Below, piece by piece: positions 1 through 6,561 of a stretch of 14,012 nt of DNA. Made by a program: the position numbers and the translations under genes. The DNA is from Prevotella sp. Lineage in GTDB: Bacteria > Bacteroidota > Bacteroidia > Bacteroidales > Bacteroidaceae. The notes beneath the pieces are model-generated. The model did not search any database. It had not been told where the DNA came from and saw only the letters and a program-made list of their open reading frames with translations. Each line of letters begins with the position of its first letter. The first letter of the stretch is position 1. The stretch is taken from assembly GCA_022732315.1 (NCBI GenBank), contig JAIJUV010000057.1, positions 1-14,012 on the forward strand, written 5' to 3'.

Positions 1-1
1 T

Positions 2-364
2 TCTTCTGATATGCGCGACATCGAGAACGCTGCCAACGAGGGTAACGAGAAGGCTCAGCTGGCTCTCCGCATGTACGAGTATCGCATCAAGAAGTACATC
101 GGTGCTTACACAGCAGCTATGGGTGGCGTTGACGCAATCGTATTTACTGCTGGTGTGGGTGAGAACCAGACCGACCTGCGCGAGGATTCTTGCAAGAACC
201 TGGAGTATCTCGGTATCAAGATCAATAAGGAAGTGAACGACAAGGTTCGTGGCGAGGAAGCTATCATCTCTACCGACGACAGTAAGGTGAAGGTAGTAGT
301 AGTTCCTACCGACGAGGAGATCGTTATCGCTCGCGATACAATGGAGTTGGTTGCTAAGAAGTAA
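2..364 (+). CDS. ackA: Acetate kinase, C-terminal part (5' end outside window)
   Basis: This is the last 120 codons of acetate kinase, which interconverts acetyl phosphate + ADP and acetate + ATP in the cytoplasm. It normally works with phosphotransacetylase for substrate-level ATP formation. The frame is open from base 2 (SSDMRDIE...), so the true start lies upstream of the window and the ATG at 11 is internal. Family signatures are SSDMRDIE, a helix-rich stretch ending [24 protein letters not shown] (the GGIGEN-like ASKHA motif seen here as TAGVGEN), and the C-terminal [16 protein letters not shown] segment, which matches the family's usual end. The stop is TAA at 362-364, followed 25 bases later by an intrinsic terminator. 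Identification is by recalled family similarity and is firm. Confidence 0.95.
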   Translation, partial: SSDMRDIENAANEGNEKAQLALRMYEYRIKKYIGAYTAAMGGVDAIVFTAGVGENQTDLREDSCKNLEYLGIKINKEVNDKVRGEEAIISTDDSKVKVVVVPTDEEIVIARDTMELVAKK

Positions 365-389
365 ATCCAGCACAAAGATATAATATAAT

Positions 390-436
390 AAGGTGAAGAC
401 TAAAACAAATGTGATAGGTCTTCACCTTTTTAATTT
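390..436 (+). terminator. Intrinsic terminator after ackA
   Basis: A perfect 11-bp inverted repeat (aaggtgaagac at 390-400, gtcttcacctt at 418-428) encloses a 17-base loop. It runs into a T tract at 427-431 and a second T run at 434-439. It lies directly after the acetate kinase stop and only about 20 bases before the next start codon. Confidence 0.85.
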
Positions 437-452
437 TTTGAGAATTTTGAGA

Positions 453-1502
453 ATGATGAAAACAAAGATTGTAACTTTCGGAGAAATATTGCTTAGAATA
501 TCTAAGCCTGGTTATCAACGTTTATTCCAAGGTCACCGTATGTTTGGCAACTATGGTGGCAGCGAGGCGAATGCGGCCATCTCTTTGGCTTATTTGGGCG
601 ATAACGTGGAGTATGTTACCCGCTTGCCGTATGGCGAGATGGGACAGGCTGCGTTGATGCACCTCAGAGAGTATGGTCTGAATGTTTCTCATGTGGTGCG
701 TGGTGGCGACCGTCTTGGAACTTATTATTTCGAGGAGGCTGTGGCAATGCGCAATTCTCGCGTGGTTTATGACCGCAAGAATTCTTCTTTCTATACCTTG
801 AAGCGAGGCATGGTGAAATGGAATCAGGTATTGGCAGATGCAGCCGTATTCCATTGCTCGGGCATCACCTGTGCCATCAGCCGTGATGCCATGGAATCTA
901 CCATGGATGCCATCAAGCTGGCTGTTGCCGACGGCTTGACCATTGCCTGCGATATCAACTATCGCAAGAATCTCTGGGGATATGGCCTGGAACCTCACGA
1001 TGTGCTTTTCCAGATGATGCAGTATAGCGACATTATCTTCGGTGACCAGAACGAGTGGGAGGTGGCCAGTGGTGTGCCTCACATTCCTTTTGAGGCTTTG
1101 GATGAGAACTATGAGATTGATAAGGAGGCTTATCTGGCGTATTTCCGCAAGATGCACCATCTCTTCCCTAAGTGTAAGAAGATGGTGATGGCGGTGAGAA
1201 ATCAGATAGCCAGCAGTCATCACACCTTGAGTGGTCTGCTCTATGATGCAGTGGAAGACCAGCTCTATACAACAAGAATATACGATATAGAGCCGATAGT
1301 GGATCCGATGGGTGTAGGCGATGCTTTCGTAGCAGCCTATATTCATGCACATCAGAAGTGGGGTGATAAGAATCAGTATTGCCTGGACTTCTCGCTCTCG
1401 GCTAGTGCCATCAAGAATACGATACCAGGTGACCAGAATTTGGTAAGTGAAGAAGAAATCATCAATAACATGACTTCTTCGGGTGGACGCATTCAGAGAT
1501 AA
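453..1502 (+). CDS. kdgK: PfkB-family sugar kinase, probably 2-keto-3-deoxygluconate kinase
   Basis: A cytoplasmic ribokinase/PfkB-fold kinase of 349 residues. KDG kinases make 2-keto-3-deoxy-6-phosphogluconate from KDG in uronate and pectin breakdown. The N-terminus KIVTFGEILLRISKPG and the substrate-side motif GGSEANAA (residues 35-42) are typical of the family. So is the block GTYYFEEAVAMRNSRVVYDR, which in KDG kinases contacts the open-chain sugar acid. The PfkB signature DPMGVGDAF (residues 284-292) holds the anion hole and the catalytic base Asp290. An ATG at 393 is in frame but lies inside the ackA terminator, so I reject it; 453 and 456 are adjacent ATGs and either may be used. No KDPG aldolase or uronate gene is visible nearby, so the substrate is inferred from sequence only; another sugar acid or fructose is possible. 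Confidence 0.85.
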   Translation: MMKTKIVTFGEILLRISKPGYQRLFQGHRMFGNYGGSEANAAISLAYLGDNVEYVTRLPYGEMGQAALMHLREYGLNVSHVVRGGDRLGTYYFEEAVAMRNSRVVYDRKNSSFYTLKRGMVKWNQVLADAAVFHCSGITCAISRDAMESTMDAIKLAVADGLTIACDINYRKNLWGYGLEPHDVLFQMMQYSDIIFGDQNEWEVASGVPHIPFEALDENYEIDKEAYLAYFRKMHHLFPKCKKMVMAVRNQIASSHHTLSGLLYDAVEDQLYTTRIYDIEPIVDPMGVGDAFVAAYIHAHQKWGDKNQYCLDFSLSASAIKNTIPGDQNLVSEEEIINNMTSSGGRIQR

Positions 1503-1509
1503 AAGCTTT

Positions 1510-1600
1510 GTTGATAGTTAATAGTTTATAGTTAATAGTTTATAGTTTATAGCAGGAACCGCTTTAAGCAAGATTGCCCTATAAACTATTAACTATCAAC
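1510..1600. repeat. 21-bp inverted repeat built from heptamers in a convergent gap
   Basis: The arms at 1510-1530 and 1580-1600 are perfect 21-bp reverse complements. The left side is itself a tandem array of the 7-mer ATAGTTA/ATAGTTT, about 5.5 copies at 1514-1552. The right side carries the reverse-complement heptamers aaactat, taactat, caactat and aaattat at 1583-1610. The element sits between the converging ends of the sugar kinase (1502) and lpxH (1613). It could fold as a long AT-rich hairpin in either transcript, so it may serve as a two-way terminator or 3' end protector. That role is inferred. Confidence 0.8.
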
Positions 1601-1612
1601 TATAAATTATAT

Positions 1613-2377
1613 TTAAGGTTGGCTTTCGCCTTCCACATATTCTTCCATAAACATGTGCTCGCCATCGAATACGGCATAGGTGAATTGCCATATCCAGTCG
1701 CCCAGAATCATCAGGCGGGTCTTCTTGCTCAGCATCAGATCCAGTTCAATGTGGCGATGGCCGAACATGAAGTAATCCACATCCTTGTGTCCCTGCATGT
1801 ACTGCTTGGCAAAGCGAACCAGGAATTCCTTCTTCTCGCCCATGTAAGGCTCTTCCTTGCCATCGGCACGCTTCAGGCGGCTATGCTTCGCCCAGTTCAG
1901 TCCCAAAGCTAATCCCCAGCGAGGGTGAATGGTATTCAAGAGGTGCTGGCAGGTGCGGTTGTGGAACATAGCCTTCAGAAACTTGAACTTCTTGTCGGGA
2001 TCGCCCAGTCCGTCACCATGGGCAAGGAAAAATACCTTGTCGTAAATCTCAATGGTCTGCGGTCTGTGGTGCACAATCATTCCACACTCTTCTTCCAGGT
2101 AGCCGTAAGTCCATAAGTCGTGGTTTCCGGTGAAGAAATGTACTTCCACTCCCATATCAGTCAACTCAGAGATTTTTCCCAGGAAACGGGTGTATCCTTT
2201 TGGAACAACATTCTTGTATTCGTTCCAGAAGTCAAACATGTCGCCCAGCAGATAGATGGCTGCAGCCTTGTTCTTGATGCTGTCGAGAAAGCGGACGAGG
2301 CGGCGCTCCTGCATGCGGGCATGCGGAATGGCTAATGAGCCAAGATGCGCATCAGAGAGGAAATATACATTTTTCAT
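1613..2377 (-). CDS. lpxH: UDP-2,3-diacylglucosamine pyrophosphohydrolase
   Basis: LpxH cleaves UDP-2,3-diacylglucosamine to lipid X (2,3-diacylglucosamine-1-phosphate) and UMP in lipid A synthesis, acting at the cytoplasmic face of the inner membrane. The protein has 254 residues and the complete metallophosphoesterase set in order: SDAHLG near the N-terminus, GDMFDFW, GNHD, AHGDG and GHRH near the C-terminus, which together bind the two metal ions. The start is the ATG at 2377 (MKNVYFLSDAH). An in-frame TTG two codons upstream (2383) is less likely. It lies 54 bases downstream of the DUF59 gene on the same strand with no promoter visible between them, so the two may share a transcript. The TAA stop abuts the heptamer repeat. 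Other metallophosphoesterases are possible, but HGDG and GHRH in this order fit LpxH. Confidence 0.9.
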   Translation of the reverse strand: MKNVYFLSDAHLGSLAIPHARMQERRLVRFLDSIKNKAAAIYLLGDMFDFWNEYKNVVPKGYTRFLGKISELTDMGVEVHFFTGNHDLWTYGYLEEECGMIVHHRPQTIEIYDKVFFLAHGDGLGDPDKKFKFLKAMFHNRTCQHLLNTIHPRWGLALGLNWAKHSRLKRADGKEEPYMGEKKEFLVRFAKQYMQGHKDVDYFMFGHRHIELDLMLSKKTRLMILGDWIWQFTYAVFDGEHMFMEEYVEGESQP

Positions 2378-2393
2378 AAGCAATTCTTTTTAA

Positions 2394-2414
2394 GTGAAGA
2401 GTGAAGAATGATGA
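2394..2414. repeat. Short heptamer repeat between lpxH and the DUF59 gene
   Basis: GTGAAGA occurs twice in tandem (2394-2400, 2401-2407), followed by a degenerate copy, ATGATGA (2408-2414). It lies in the 54-base gap between two minus-strand genes. The period of seven matches the arrays at 1514 and 6531, although the sequence differs. Confidence 0.5.
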
Positions 2415-2431
2415 AATCAACGGCTTCGTCT

Positions 2432-2752
2432 TTATTCGAAGCCGAGTTCTACGCGAGCTTCCTCGCTCATCATACTCTGGTCCCAGGCTGGTTCGAATAC
2501 GAGGTTTACATTGGCTGATTTCACGCCTTCCACGCTATCCACCTTGCTGCGCACGTCTTCCAGGATGAAGTCGGCGGCAGGGCACGATGGGGCTGTGAAG
2601 GTCATATCCAGCTCTACGGTGGCATCGTCCTTCACGTCAATCTTGTAAATCATACCCAGGTCCCAGATGTTCACGGGAATCTCAGGGTCGTAAACGGTTT
2701 TGAGAACATCAACGATTCTTTCTTCTATCTTTGTCTTTTCTTCTTGTGTCAT
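2432..2752 (-). CDS. MIP18/DUF59 family iron-sulfur cluster assembly protein (SufT-like)
   Basis: A small cytoplasmic protein of 106 residues consisting of one MIP18 (DUF59) domain. Family members (SufT, PaaD, eukaryotic CIA2) help mature iron-sulfur proteins. The hallmarks are YDPEIPVNIWDLGMIY (residues 21-36) and TFTAPSCPAAD (51-61), whose Cys57 is the conserved, functionally important cysteine. It begins at an ATG (2752) just downstream of a canonical promoter at 2771-2801, so it starts its own transcription unit, probably including lpxH. No suf genes are visible here. Family assignment is firm; the exact client proteins are unknown. Confidence 0.88.
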   Translation of the reverse strand: MTQEEKTKIEERIVDVLKTVYDPEIPVNIWDLGMIYKIDVKDDATVELDMTFTAPSCPAADFILEDVRSKVDSVEGVKSANVNLVFEPAWDQSMMSEEARVELGFE

Positions 2753-2770
2753 AATTTATATTGTTTTCTG

Positions 2771-2801
2771 CAAAGGTAACAATAATTATAGACAATGCAA
2801 A
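2771..2801 (-). promoter_or_regulatory. Bacteroidetes-type promoter of the DUF59 gene
   Basis: Read on the minus strand, the -33 element TTTG (plus-strand CAAA, 2798-2801) is followed by 19 bases and then the -7 element TACCTTTG (plus-strand 2771-2778). This matches the known Bacteroides sigma factor consensus TTTG-N19-21-TAnnTTTG. The predicted transcript start falls about 15 bases before the ATG at 2752. Confidence 0.75.
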
Positions 2802-2857
2802 ATAAATGGAGAATTATTTTTCCTGTTTGCGCACAAAGACATGAAAAATACCTGGAT

Positions 2858-3547
2858 TTACAACTTTCCCTTGTCGTGATAGGAATAGAAACTGCCATCG
2901 GTGATGATGACATGGTCCATGAAAAAGAGGCGCATGATTTCGCAGGCCTTCTGTATCTGTAGGGTGAGCTGGTCGTCTGCCTTGCTGGGCAGCGGACTAT
3001 GACTGGGGTGATTGTGACAAAAGGCTATGATGGTGGCATTGTTGAGTACGGCTTCCTTGATGAGCAGGCGGATGTCGACGGCGGTTTCCGTGATGCCGCC
3101 ATGCGAGAGACAACTTGCCTTGATAAGCTTGAAGTTCTGGTTCATCATGAGAACCCATGCTTCCTCTGTGTCGAGGTCCTGCATCTTGGGGAGCATGTAG
3201 TTGTAGATGGCGAGAGAAGAGCCTAAATCGGGGCGGCTGCCCAGCTTGTCGAGGGCACGACGCTTCCCCAGCTCACAGGCAGCAAGGATGGTGATGGCCT
3301 TGGCGGGCCCCATTCCCTTGTAGCGTGTGAGTTCCTTGATGCTCATCTTGCCGAGTGAATTGAGATTGTTGTCGCAATCGCTCATGATATGTTTCATCAG
3401 GTCTACGGCACTCTCGTCCTGAGAGCCGGAACCGATCAGTATGGCTAGCAGTTCGGCATTGGATAGTGCTGATGCTCCCAGTCGCTCCAGTTTTTCACGA
3501 GGCTTGTCTTCCTCTGCCCATTGCGAAATAGAAAGCTTCTCACTCAT
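2858..3547 (-). CDS. radC: RadC-family JAB/JAMM domain protein
   Basis: A cytoplasmic protein of 229 residues, the usual RadC length. The N-terminal third holds the conserved RExLxxxG-like start (REKLERLGASALSNAELLAILIGSG) and a helix-hairpin-helix region (about 68-95, YKGMGPAKAITILAACELGKRR). The C-terminal half is a JAMM metal-binding domain with His178-x-His180-x10-Asp191 in HNHPSHSPLPSKAD. Most relatives have HNHPSG; here the glycine is histidine. The name comes from an old claim about repair that did not hold up, and the cellular role is not established. The ATG at 3547 lies 6 bases after the glycosyltransferase stop, so the two are co-transcribed. Confidence 0.92.
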   Translation of the reverse strand: MSEKLSISQWAEEDKPREKLERLGASALSNAELLAILIGSGSQDESAVDLMKHIMSDCDNNLNSLGKMSIKELTRYKGMGPAKAITILAACELGKRRALDKLGSRPDLGSSLAIYNYMLPKMQDLDTEEAWVLMMNQNFKLIKASCLSHGGITETAVDIRLLIKEAVLNNATIIAFCHNHPSHSPLPSKADDQLTLQIQKACEIMRLFFMDHVIITDGSFYSYHDKGKL

Positions 3548-3553
3548 AATGGA

Positions 3554-4612
3554 TTATTTATAGAATGTCTTGTTGTATGCGCTGAATTCGCTTTGCCCCA
3601 GCACGCATCTCTTCCACCAAGCCGAGAGGAATCCGCAGCCATATCCCATGAGTTGGGTGAAGGCGGCACGGATGCTCAGCAAGCCAATCTTGATGCTGTG
3701 GTTCTCCTTGCTGCTGTCGATGAACAGCGCAATGGTGTAGAGAATGATGAAGAACAGGCCGATGCAGCCCAATGCTGCCATCGCATTGCCCAGGATAGGG
3801 AATACGTGTTTGGTGCCCAGCATGTAAGGGAGGAATCCGAAGAAGAGCAGCAGGAACGTACCTATCACGCCCACGGTGAAGACCATCGGCAAGAGATGCA
3901 CGAGCTTGAGACTCTCGGGATATTTCTTGTAAAGGTTGATGCGGGCGATACCGCTGTTGTAGACCTGTCGCCAGAACTTGCTGAAGTCGGTGCGGCGCTT
4001 ATGCCATACCCATGCTTCAGGGAACAGACGGCAACGGCAGCCTGTCTTGAAGATACGGATAGAGAAATCGATGTCCTCACCGAAACGCATGTTGGAAAAG
4101 CCATTCAACTTGAGATAAACATCCCTGCGGATGCCCATGTTGAATGAACGAGGATAGAACTTATCCATCTTCTTCTTTCCGCCACGGATACCACCGGTGG
4201 TGAAGAAAGAAGTCATGGAATAAGAAATGGCTTTCTGAGTGTCTGTAAATGATGAGTGTGCCTTGTCTGGGCCGCCGAATGCATCGGCAGGCTCGCGGCT
4301 CAACTCATCACTTACAGCCTTCAGATAGCCTTCTGGCAAGACCACGTCGCTATCGAGTATCAGCAGATACTCGCCCTTGGCACGCTCGGCACCATAGTTG
4401 CGACTCTGGCCTGGACCAGAGTTCTCCTTATAGTAATAATGTATATCCATCAAGTGCTCGTATCGCTTGCACACTTCCTCGCAAGGAGTCTGCGAGCCAT
4501 CCTCTACGATGACCACTTCGAAGTCCTTTTCCGTTTGATGGGTAAGGCTCTCTAAAAGTTCGTCCACTTCGTCGGGACGGTTGAAAACTGGTACTATGAT
4601 GGAATATCTCAT
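3554..4612 (-). CDS. Family 2 glycosyltransferase with C-terminal membrane segments
   Basis: The protein has 352 residues. Residues 1-230 form a GT-A nucleotide-sugar transferase domain: YSIIVPVFNRPDEVDELLES at the N-terminus, VVIVEDGS (33-40), the metal-binding DSD at 87-89 in LILDSDVVLPEG, and the acceptor-side FGEDIDFSIRI (ED at 179-180). Hydrophobic stretches at about 243-263, 279-299 and 309-330 suggest two or three membrane passes, so it probably acts at the inner membrane with a lipid-linked acceptor. The substrate and glycan cannot be told from sequence. It lies between efp (64 bases upstream) and radC (6 bases downstream) on one strand and is not within a polysaccharide cluster in this window. 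Confidence 0.87.
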   Translation of the reverse strand: MRYSIIVPVFNRPDEVDELLESLTHQTEKDFEVVIVEDGSQTPCEEVCKRYEHLMDIHYYYKENSGPGQSRNYGAERAKGEYLLILDSDVVLPEGYLKAVSDELSREPADAFGGPDKAHSSFTDTQKAISYSMTSFFTTGGIRGGKKKMDKFYPRSFNMGIRRDVYLKLNGFSNMRFGEDIDFSIRIFKTGCRCRLFPEAWVWHKRRTDFSKFWRQVYNSGIARINLYKKYPESLKLVHLLPMVFTVGVIGTFLLLFFGFLPYMLGTKHVFPILGNAMAALGCIGLFFIILYTIALFIDSSKENHSIKIGLLSIRAAFTQLMGYGCGFLSAWWKRCVLGQSEFSAYNKTFYK

Positions 4613-4675
4613 TATTCTTACTATTAAGGGTTAGTTTTACTCAATAAGAGCGTAATGTTCTTGTTGAAAAACGGA

Positions 4676-5242
4676 TTACTCGCTTACACGACCGAGGTAG
4701 CTGCCATCGCGGGTGTCAACCTGGATAGTCTCGCCCTCGTTAACGAACAGAGGAACACGAACCTCAGCACCAGTCTCGAGAGTAGCTGGCTTAGTAGCGT
4801 TGGTAGCAGTGTTGCCCTTTACACCTGGCTCAGAGTGAGTGATCTTCAAAGTAGTCTTCGCTGGCATCTCGGCCAAGAGAATAGTACCATCAGTTGTATC
4901 AGTAACCACCTCAACAACGTCACCCTCCTTCATGTACTGACCGCCAGTAACGTTCTCCTTAGCGATAGGCACCTGCTCGAAGGTCTCCTGGTTCATGAAG
5001 ATGCAACCAGTAGCGTCCTCATAGAGGTACTGATAAGGGCGGCGCTCAACGCGAACATCCTCCAATTTGAAACCTACCTGGAATGTACGCTCCAACACGC
5101 GACCATCGGCAACATTCTTCAATTTAGTGTTCATTACAGTGTTACCTTTACCTGGCTTTCTGTGCTGAAAGTCGATGCAAACCCATACTTTGCCATCCAT
5201 GCGGATGCAAGTTCCAATCTTAATTTCCTGTGAATTAATCAT
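4676..5242 (-). CDS. efp: Translation elongation factor P
   Basis: EF-P binds between the P and E sites and rescues ribosomes stalled at polyproline stretches. The protein has 188 residues with the normal three-domain layout. The KOW-like N-terminal domain has the tip loop HRKPGKGNTVM with Lys32 at the position that is often modified. The central OB domain contains VERRPYQYLYEDATGCIFMN. The C-terminal OB domain has the family signature KPATLETGAEVRVPLFVNEGE and ends DTRDGSYLGRVSE. The start is the ATG at 5242. Transcription begins from a canonical promoter at 5289-5319, diverging from rpmH. No EpmA/EpmB, EarP or YmfI homologue is visible here, so the modification state of Lys32 is unknown. 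Confidence 0.96.
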   Translation of the reverse strand: MINSQEIKIGTCIRMDGKVWVCIDFQHRKPGKGNTVMNTKLKNVADGRVLERTFQVGFKLEDVRVERRPYQYLYEDATGCIFMNQETFEQVPIAKENVTGGQYMKEGDVVEVVTDTTDGTILLAEMPAKTTLKITHSEPGVKGNTATNATKPATLETGAEVRVPLFVNEGETIQVDTRDGSYLGRVSE

Positions 5243-5288
5243 TTCTTGTTTATCTTGAATGTTATTATAATAATCTTCAATTCGGGTG

Positions 5289-5319
5289 CAAAGTTACGGC
5301 AAAAACATGAAAAAACAAA
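5289..5319 (-). promoter_or_regulatory. Bacteroidetes-type promoter of efp
   Basis: On the minus strand TTTG (plus-strand CAAA, 5316-5319), 19 bases, then TAACTTTG (plus-strand 5289-5296). Both elements match the consensus exactly. It leaves a leader of roughly 40 bases before the efp ATG. Confidence 0.78.
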
Positions 5320-5368
5320 GGGAAAATCGAAAAAAACATAAATATTTAAGCTAAATTTGGTAGTTTTC

Positions 5369-5399
5369 TTGGTTATTTCAGAAAATATGCGTAATTTTG
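5369..5399 (+). promoter_or_regulatory. Bacteroidetes-type promoter of rpmH
   Basis: The -7 element TAATTTTG at 5392-5399 is a full match to TAnnTTTG. A -33-like TTG (in CTTGG, TTG at 5369-5371) lies 20 bases upstream. The transcript would begin near 5404 and carry about 60 bases of leader, starting around a small hairpin (agccc at 5401-5405, gggct at 5411-5415). Confidence 0.65.
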
Positions 5400-5463
5400 C
5401 AGCCCAAAAAGGGCTTATTTTGCACTTTTGCGAAGAATATTAATTAAAAATAAATAAGAAAAA

Positions 5464-5619
5464 ATGAAAAGAACATTTCAGCCTCACAATCGTCGTCGCG
5501 TGAACAAGCATGGTTTCCGTGAGCGTATGGCAACAAAGAATGGTCGTCGCGTATTGGCTTCTCGCCGTGCTCATGGCCGTAAGAAGTTAACAGTATCTGA
5601 CGAGCACCACGGAAAGTAA
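5464..5619 (+). CDS. rpmH: Large ribosomal subunit protein bL34
   Basis: A very small basic protein of 51 residues, part of the 50S subunit. It begins [20 protein letters not shown], the L34 signature, continues [22 protein letters not shown] and ends in a short polar tail (TVSDEHHGK). Length fits the family (about 44-52). The ATG at 5464 follows an A-rich leader without a Shine-Dalgarno sequence, as is usual in this phylum. It is a single-gene unit here: its own promoter upstream and a strong terminator at 5657-5690. In many bacteria rpmH is next to rnpA and dnaA; here it is divergent from efp. Confidence 0.96.
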   Translation: MKRTFQPHNRRRVNKHGFRERMATKNGRRVLASRRAHGRKKLTVSDEHHGK

Positions 5620-5656
5620 TTTCCGGTAGGAAAATTCGTCGGTGGACGATGACATT

Positions 5657-5690
5657 AAAAGCAGCAAAGAGAGATTCTTTGCTGCTTTTT
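5657..5690 (+). terminator. Intrinsic terminator after rpmH
   Basis: A 14-bp perfect stem (aaaagcagcaaaga at 5657-5670, tctttgctgctttt at 5676-5689) with a 5-base loop runs into T5 and a further T-rich stretch up to 5699. Confidence 0.93.
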
Positions 5691-5743
5691 GTCTTTTTAT
5701 GCCTTTTTATGAGGTAATGAAACGCAAAAACTTGGCGTTTTAT

Positions 5744-5774
5744 TTTGTATTGTCTTCGATTATTCCTATCTTTG
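5744..5774 (+). promoter_or_regulatory. Bacteroidetes-type promoter of the PASTA-rluD-ddl operon
   Basis: TTTG at 5744-5747, 19 bases, then TATCTTTG at 5767-5774: an exact match to the consensus and spacing. The expected transcript start, near 5780, leaves only about 10 bases of leader before the ATG at 5791. Confidence 0.78.
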
Positions 5775-5790
5775 CACCAAAAATTAAAGT

Positions 5791-6522
5791 ATGACTTCAT
5801 CTGAGTTTATAAATAAGTTTAAGAGTAAGTATCTTTGGGGAAATCTCGGCGCCATGGTTCTGGTGCTCGTGTTGCTCTGTGTTGGTGTCAAGTTTGGCAT
5901 CGATATCTATACCCATCATGGTGAGGCCATCCGTGTGCCTGACATCAGATACAAGAATATTGATGATGCCACCCACATCCTCGATGATGCGGGGCTGGAA
6001 ATCGTGGTTACGGATACGGGATACGTGAGATCCTTGCCTGCCGACTGCATCCTCGAGCAGAGTCCTGCCTTCGGCGAACTGGTGAAATCGGGACATATCA
6101 TCTATGTCACCATCAATTCCGACCATTCGCCTCGTATCACCATTCCGGATGTCATAGACAACAGTTCCTTGAGAGAGGCGATGGCTAAGCTCACTGCTAT
6201 GGGATTCAAACTGGGACCTCCGCAATACATTCCTGGTGAAGAAGACTGGGTGTATGGCATCCTGGTAAAGGGTAGGCATGTGGTAGCTGGCGACAAGGTT
6301 TCCATCGACGACATGCTCATCATACAGGTAGGTAATGGACAGCGTGACGCTTCCGACTCCATCGACGAGATAGATCCGGTATATCACGGCGAAGATGACG
6401 TGATGGAAGGCGAGGGGGATGAAACCACGGGTGATGTGGACAACTTTGAGGTGGTTCCTGGTACGGAACCTACTGAACCGGCTCCTTCGCATGAACACCA
6501 GCCGAACGAAGTGGTGGAGTGA
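5791..6522 (+). CDS. Membrane-anchored PASTA-domain protein (no kinase domain)
   Basis: The protein has 243 residues. A short cytoplasmic N-terminus is followed by one membrane segment (about 16-37, LWGNLGAMVLVLVLLCVGVKFG) that places the rest in the periplasm. Two PASTA repeats follow: about 47-110 (IRVPDIRYKNIDDATHILDDAGL...) and 114-182 (ITIPDVIDNSSLREAMAKLTAMGF...). Each starts with the typical V/I-PD and has the xxxA-xxxL-xxxGF helix. The last 60 residues are an acidic, Pro/Thr-rich and probably disordered tail. PASTA domains in Gram-positive kinases and penicillin-binding proteins sense or bind peptidoglycan and muropeptides. Here there is no kinase or transpeptidase domain. Co-transcription with ddl supports a cell-wall role, which is inference. 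It opens the operon, directly behind a canonical promoter. Confidence 0.88.
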   Translation: MTSSEFINKFKSKYLWGNLGAMVLVLVLLCVGVKFGIDIYTHHGEAIRVPDIRYKNIDDATHILDDAGLEIVVTDTGYVRSLPADCILEQSPAFGELVKSGHIIYVTINSDHSPRITIPDVIDNSSLREAMAKLTAMGFKLGPPQYIPGEEDWVYGILVKGRHVVAGDKVSIDDMLIIQVGNGQRDASDSIDEIDPVYHGEDDVMEGEGDETTGDVDNFEVVPGTEPTEPAPSHEHQPNEVVE

Positions 6523-6530
6523 GCTAATGA

Positions 6531-6558
6531 ATAATTGATAATTAATAATTGATAGTTA
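6531..6558. repeat. Heptamer tandem repeat between the PASTA gene and rluD
   Basis: Four tandem 7-mers: ataattg (6531-6537), ataatta (6538-6544), ataattg (6545-6551) and atagtta (6552-6558). The last copy is identical to units of the array at 1514-1552. It fills most of the 39-base gap and ends just before the GTG proposed as the rluD start. Confidence 0.75.
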
Positions 6559-6561
6559 AGA

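Noticed and set aside
393..452. 20-residue N-terminal extension of the sugar kinase
   Set aside because: It is encoded by the ackA terminator hairpin and has no match to the family N-terminus.
522..1352. 276-residue open frame on the minus strand inside the sugar kinase gene
   Set aside because: It is antisense to a clearly recognised kinase, has no family motifs, and is rich in His and Ile as shadow frames are.
1503..1612. Heptamer array as a CRISPR or phage attachment site
   Set aside because: Units are 7 bases without spacers and no integrase or cas gene is present.
3865..4104. Minus-strand frame inside the glycosyltransferase gene
   Set aside because: Out-of-frame reading of a gene whose main frame has DSD and GED motifs.
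4613..4675. Weak hairpin (caataagag/ttcttgttg, 9 bp with two wobbles) between efp and the glycosyltransferase
   Set aside because: Low stability and no T tract; not enough to call a terminator.
5444..5800. 118-residue minus-strand frame covering rpmH and its terminator
   Set aside because: It reads through the rpmH terminator and the L34 gene in antisense; no protein-like features.
5797..6498. 233-residue minus-strand frame opposite the PASTA gene
   Set aside because: No motifs, and the opposite frame has a membrane helix and two PASTA repeats behind a canonical promoter.
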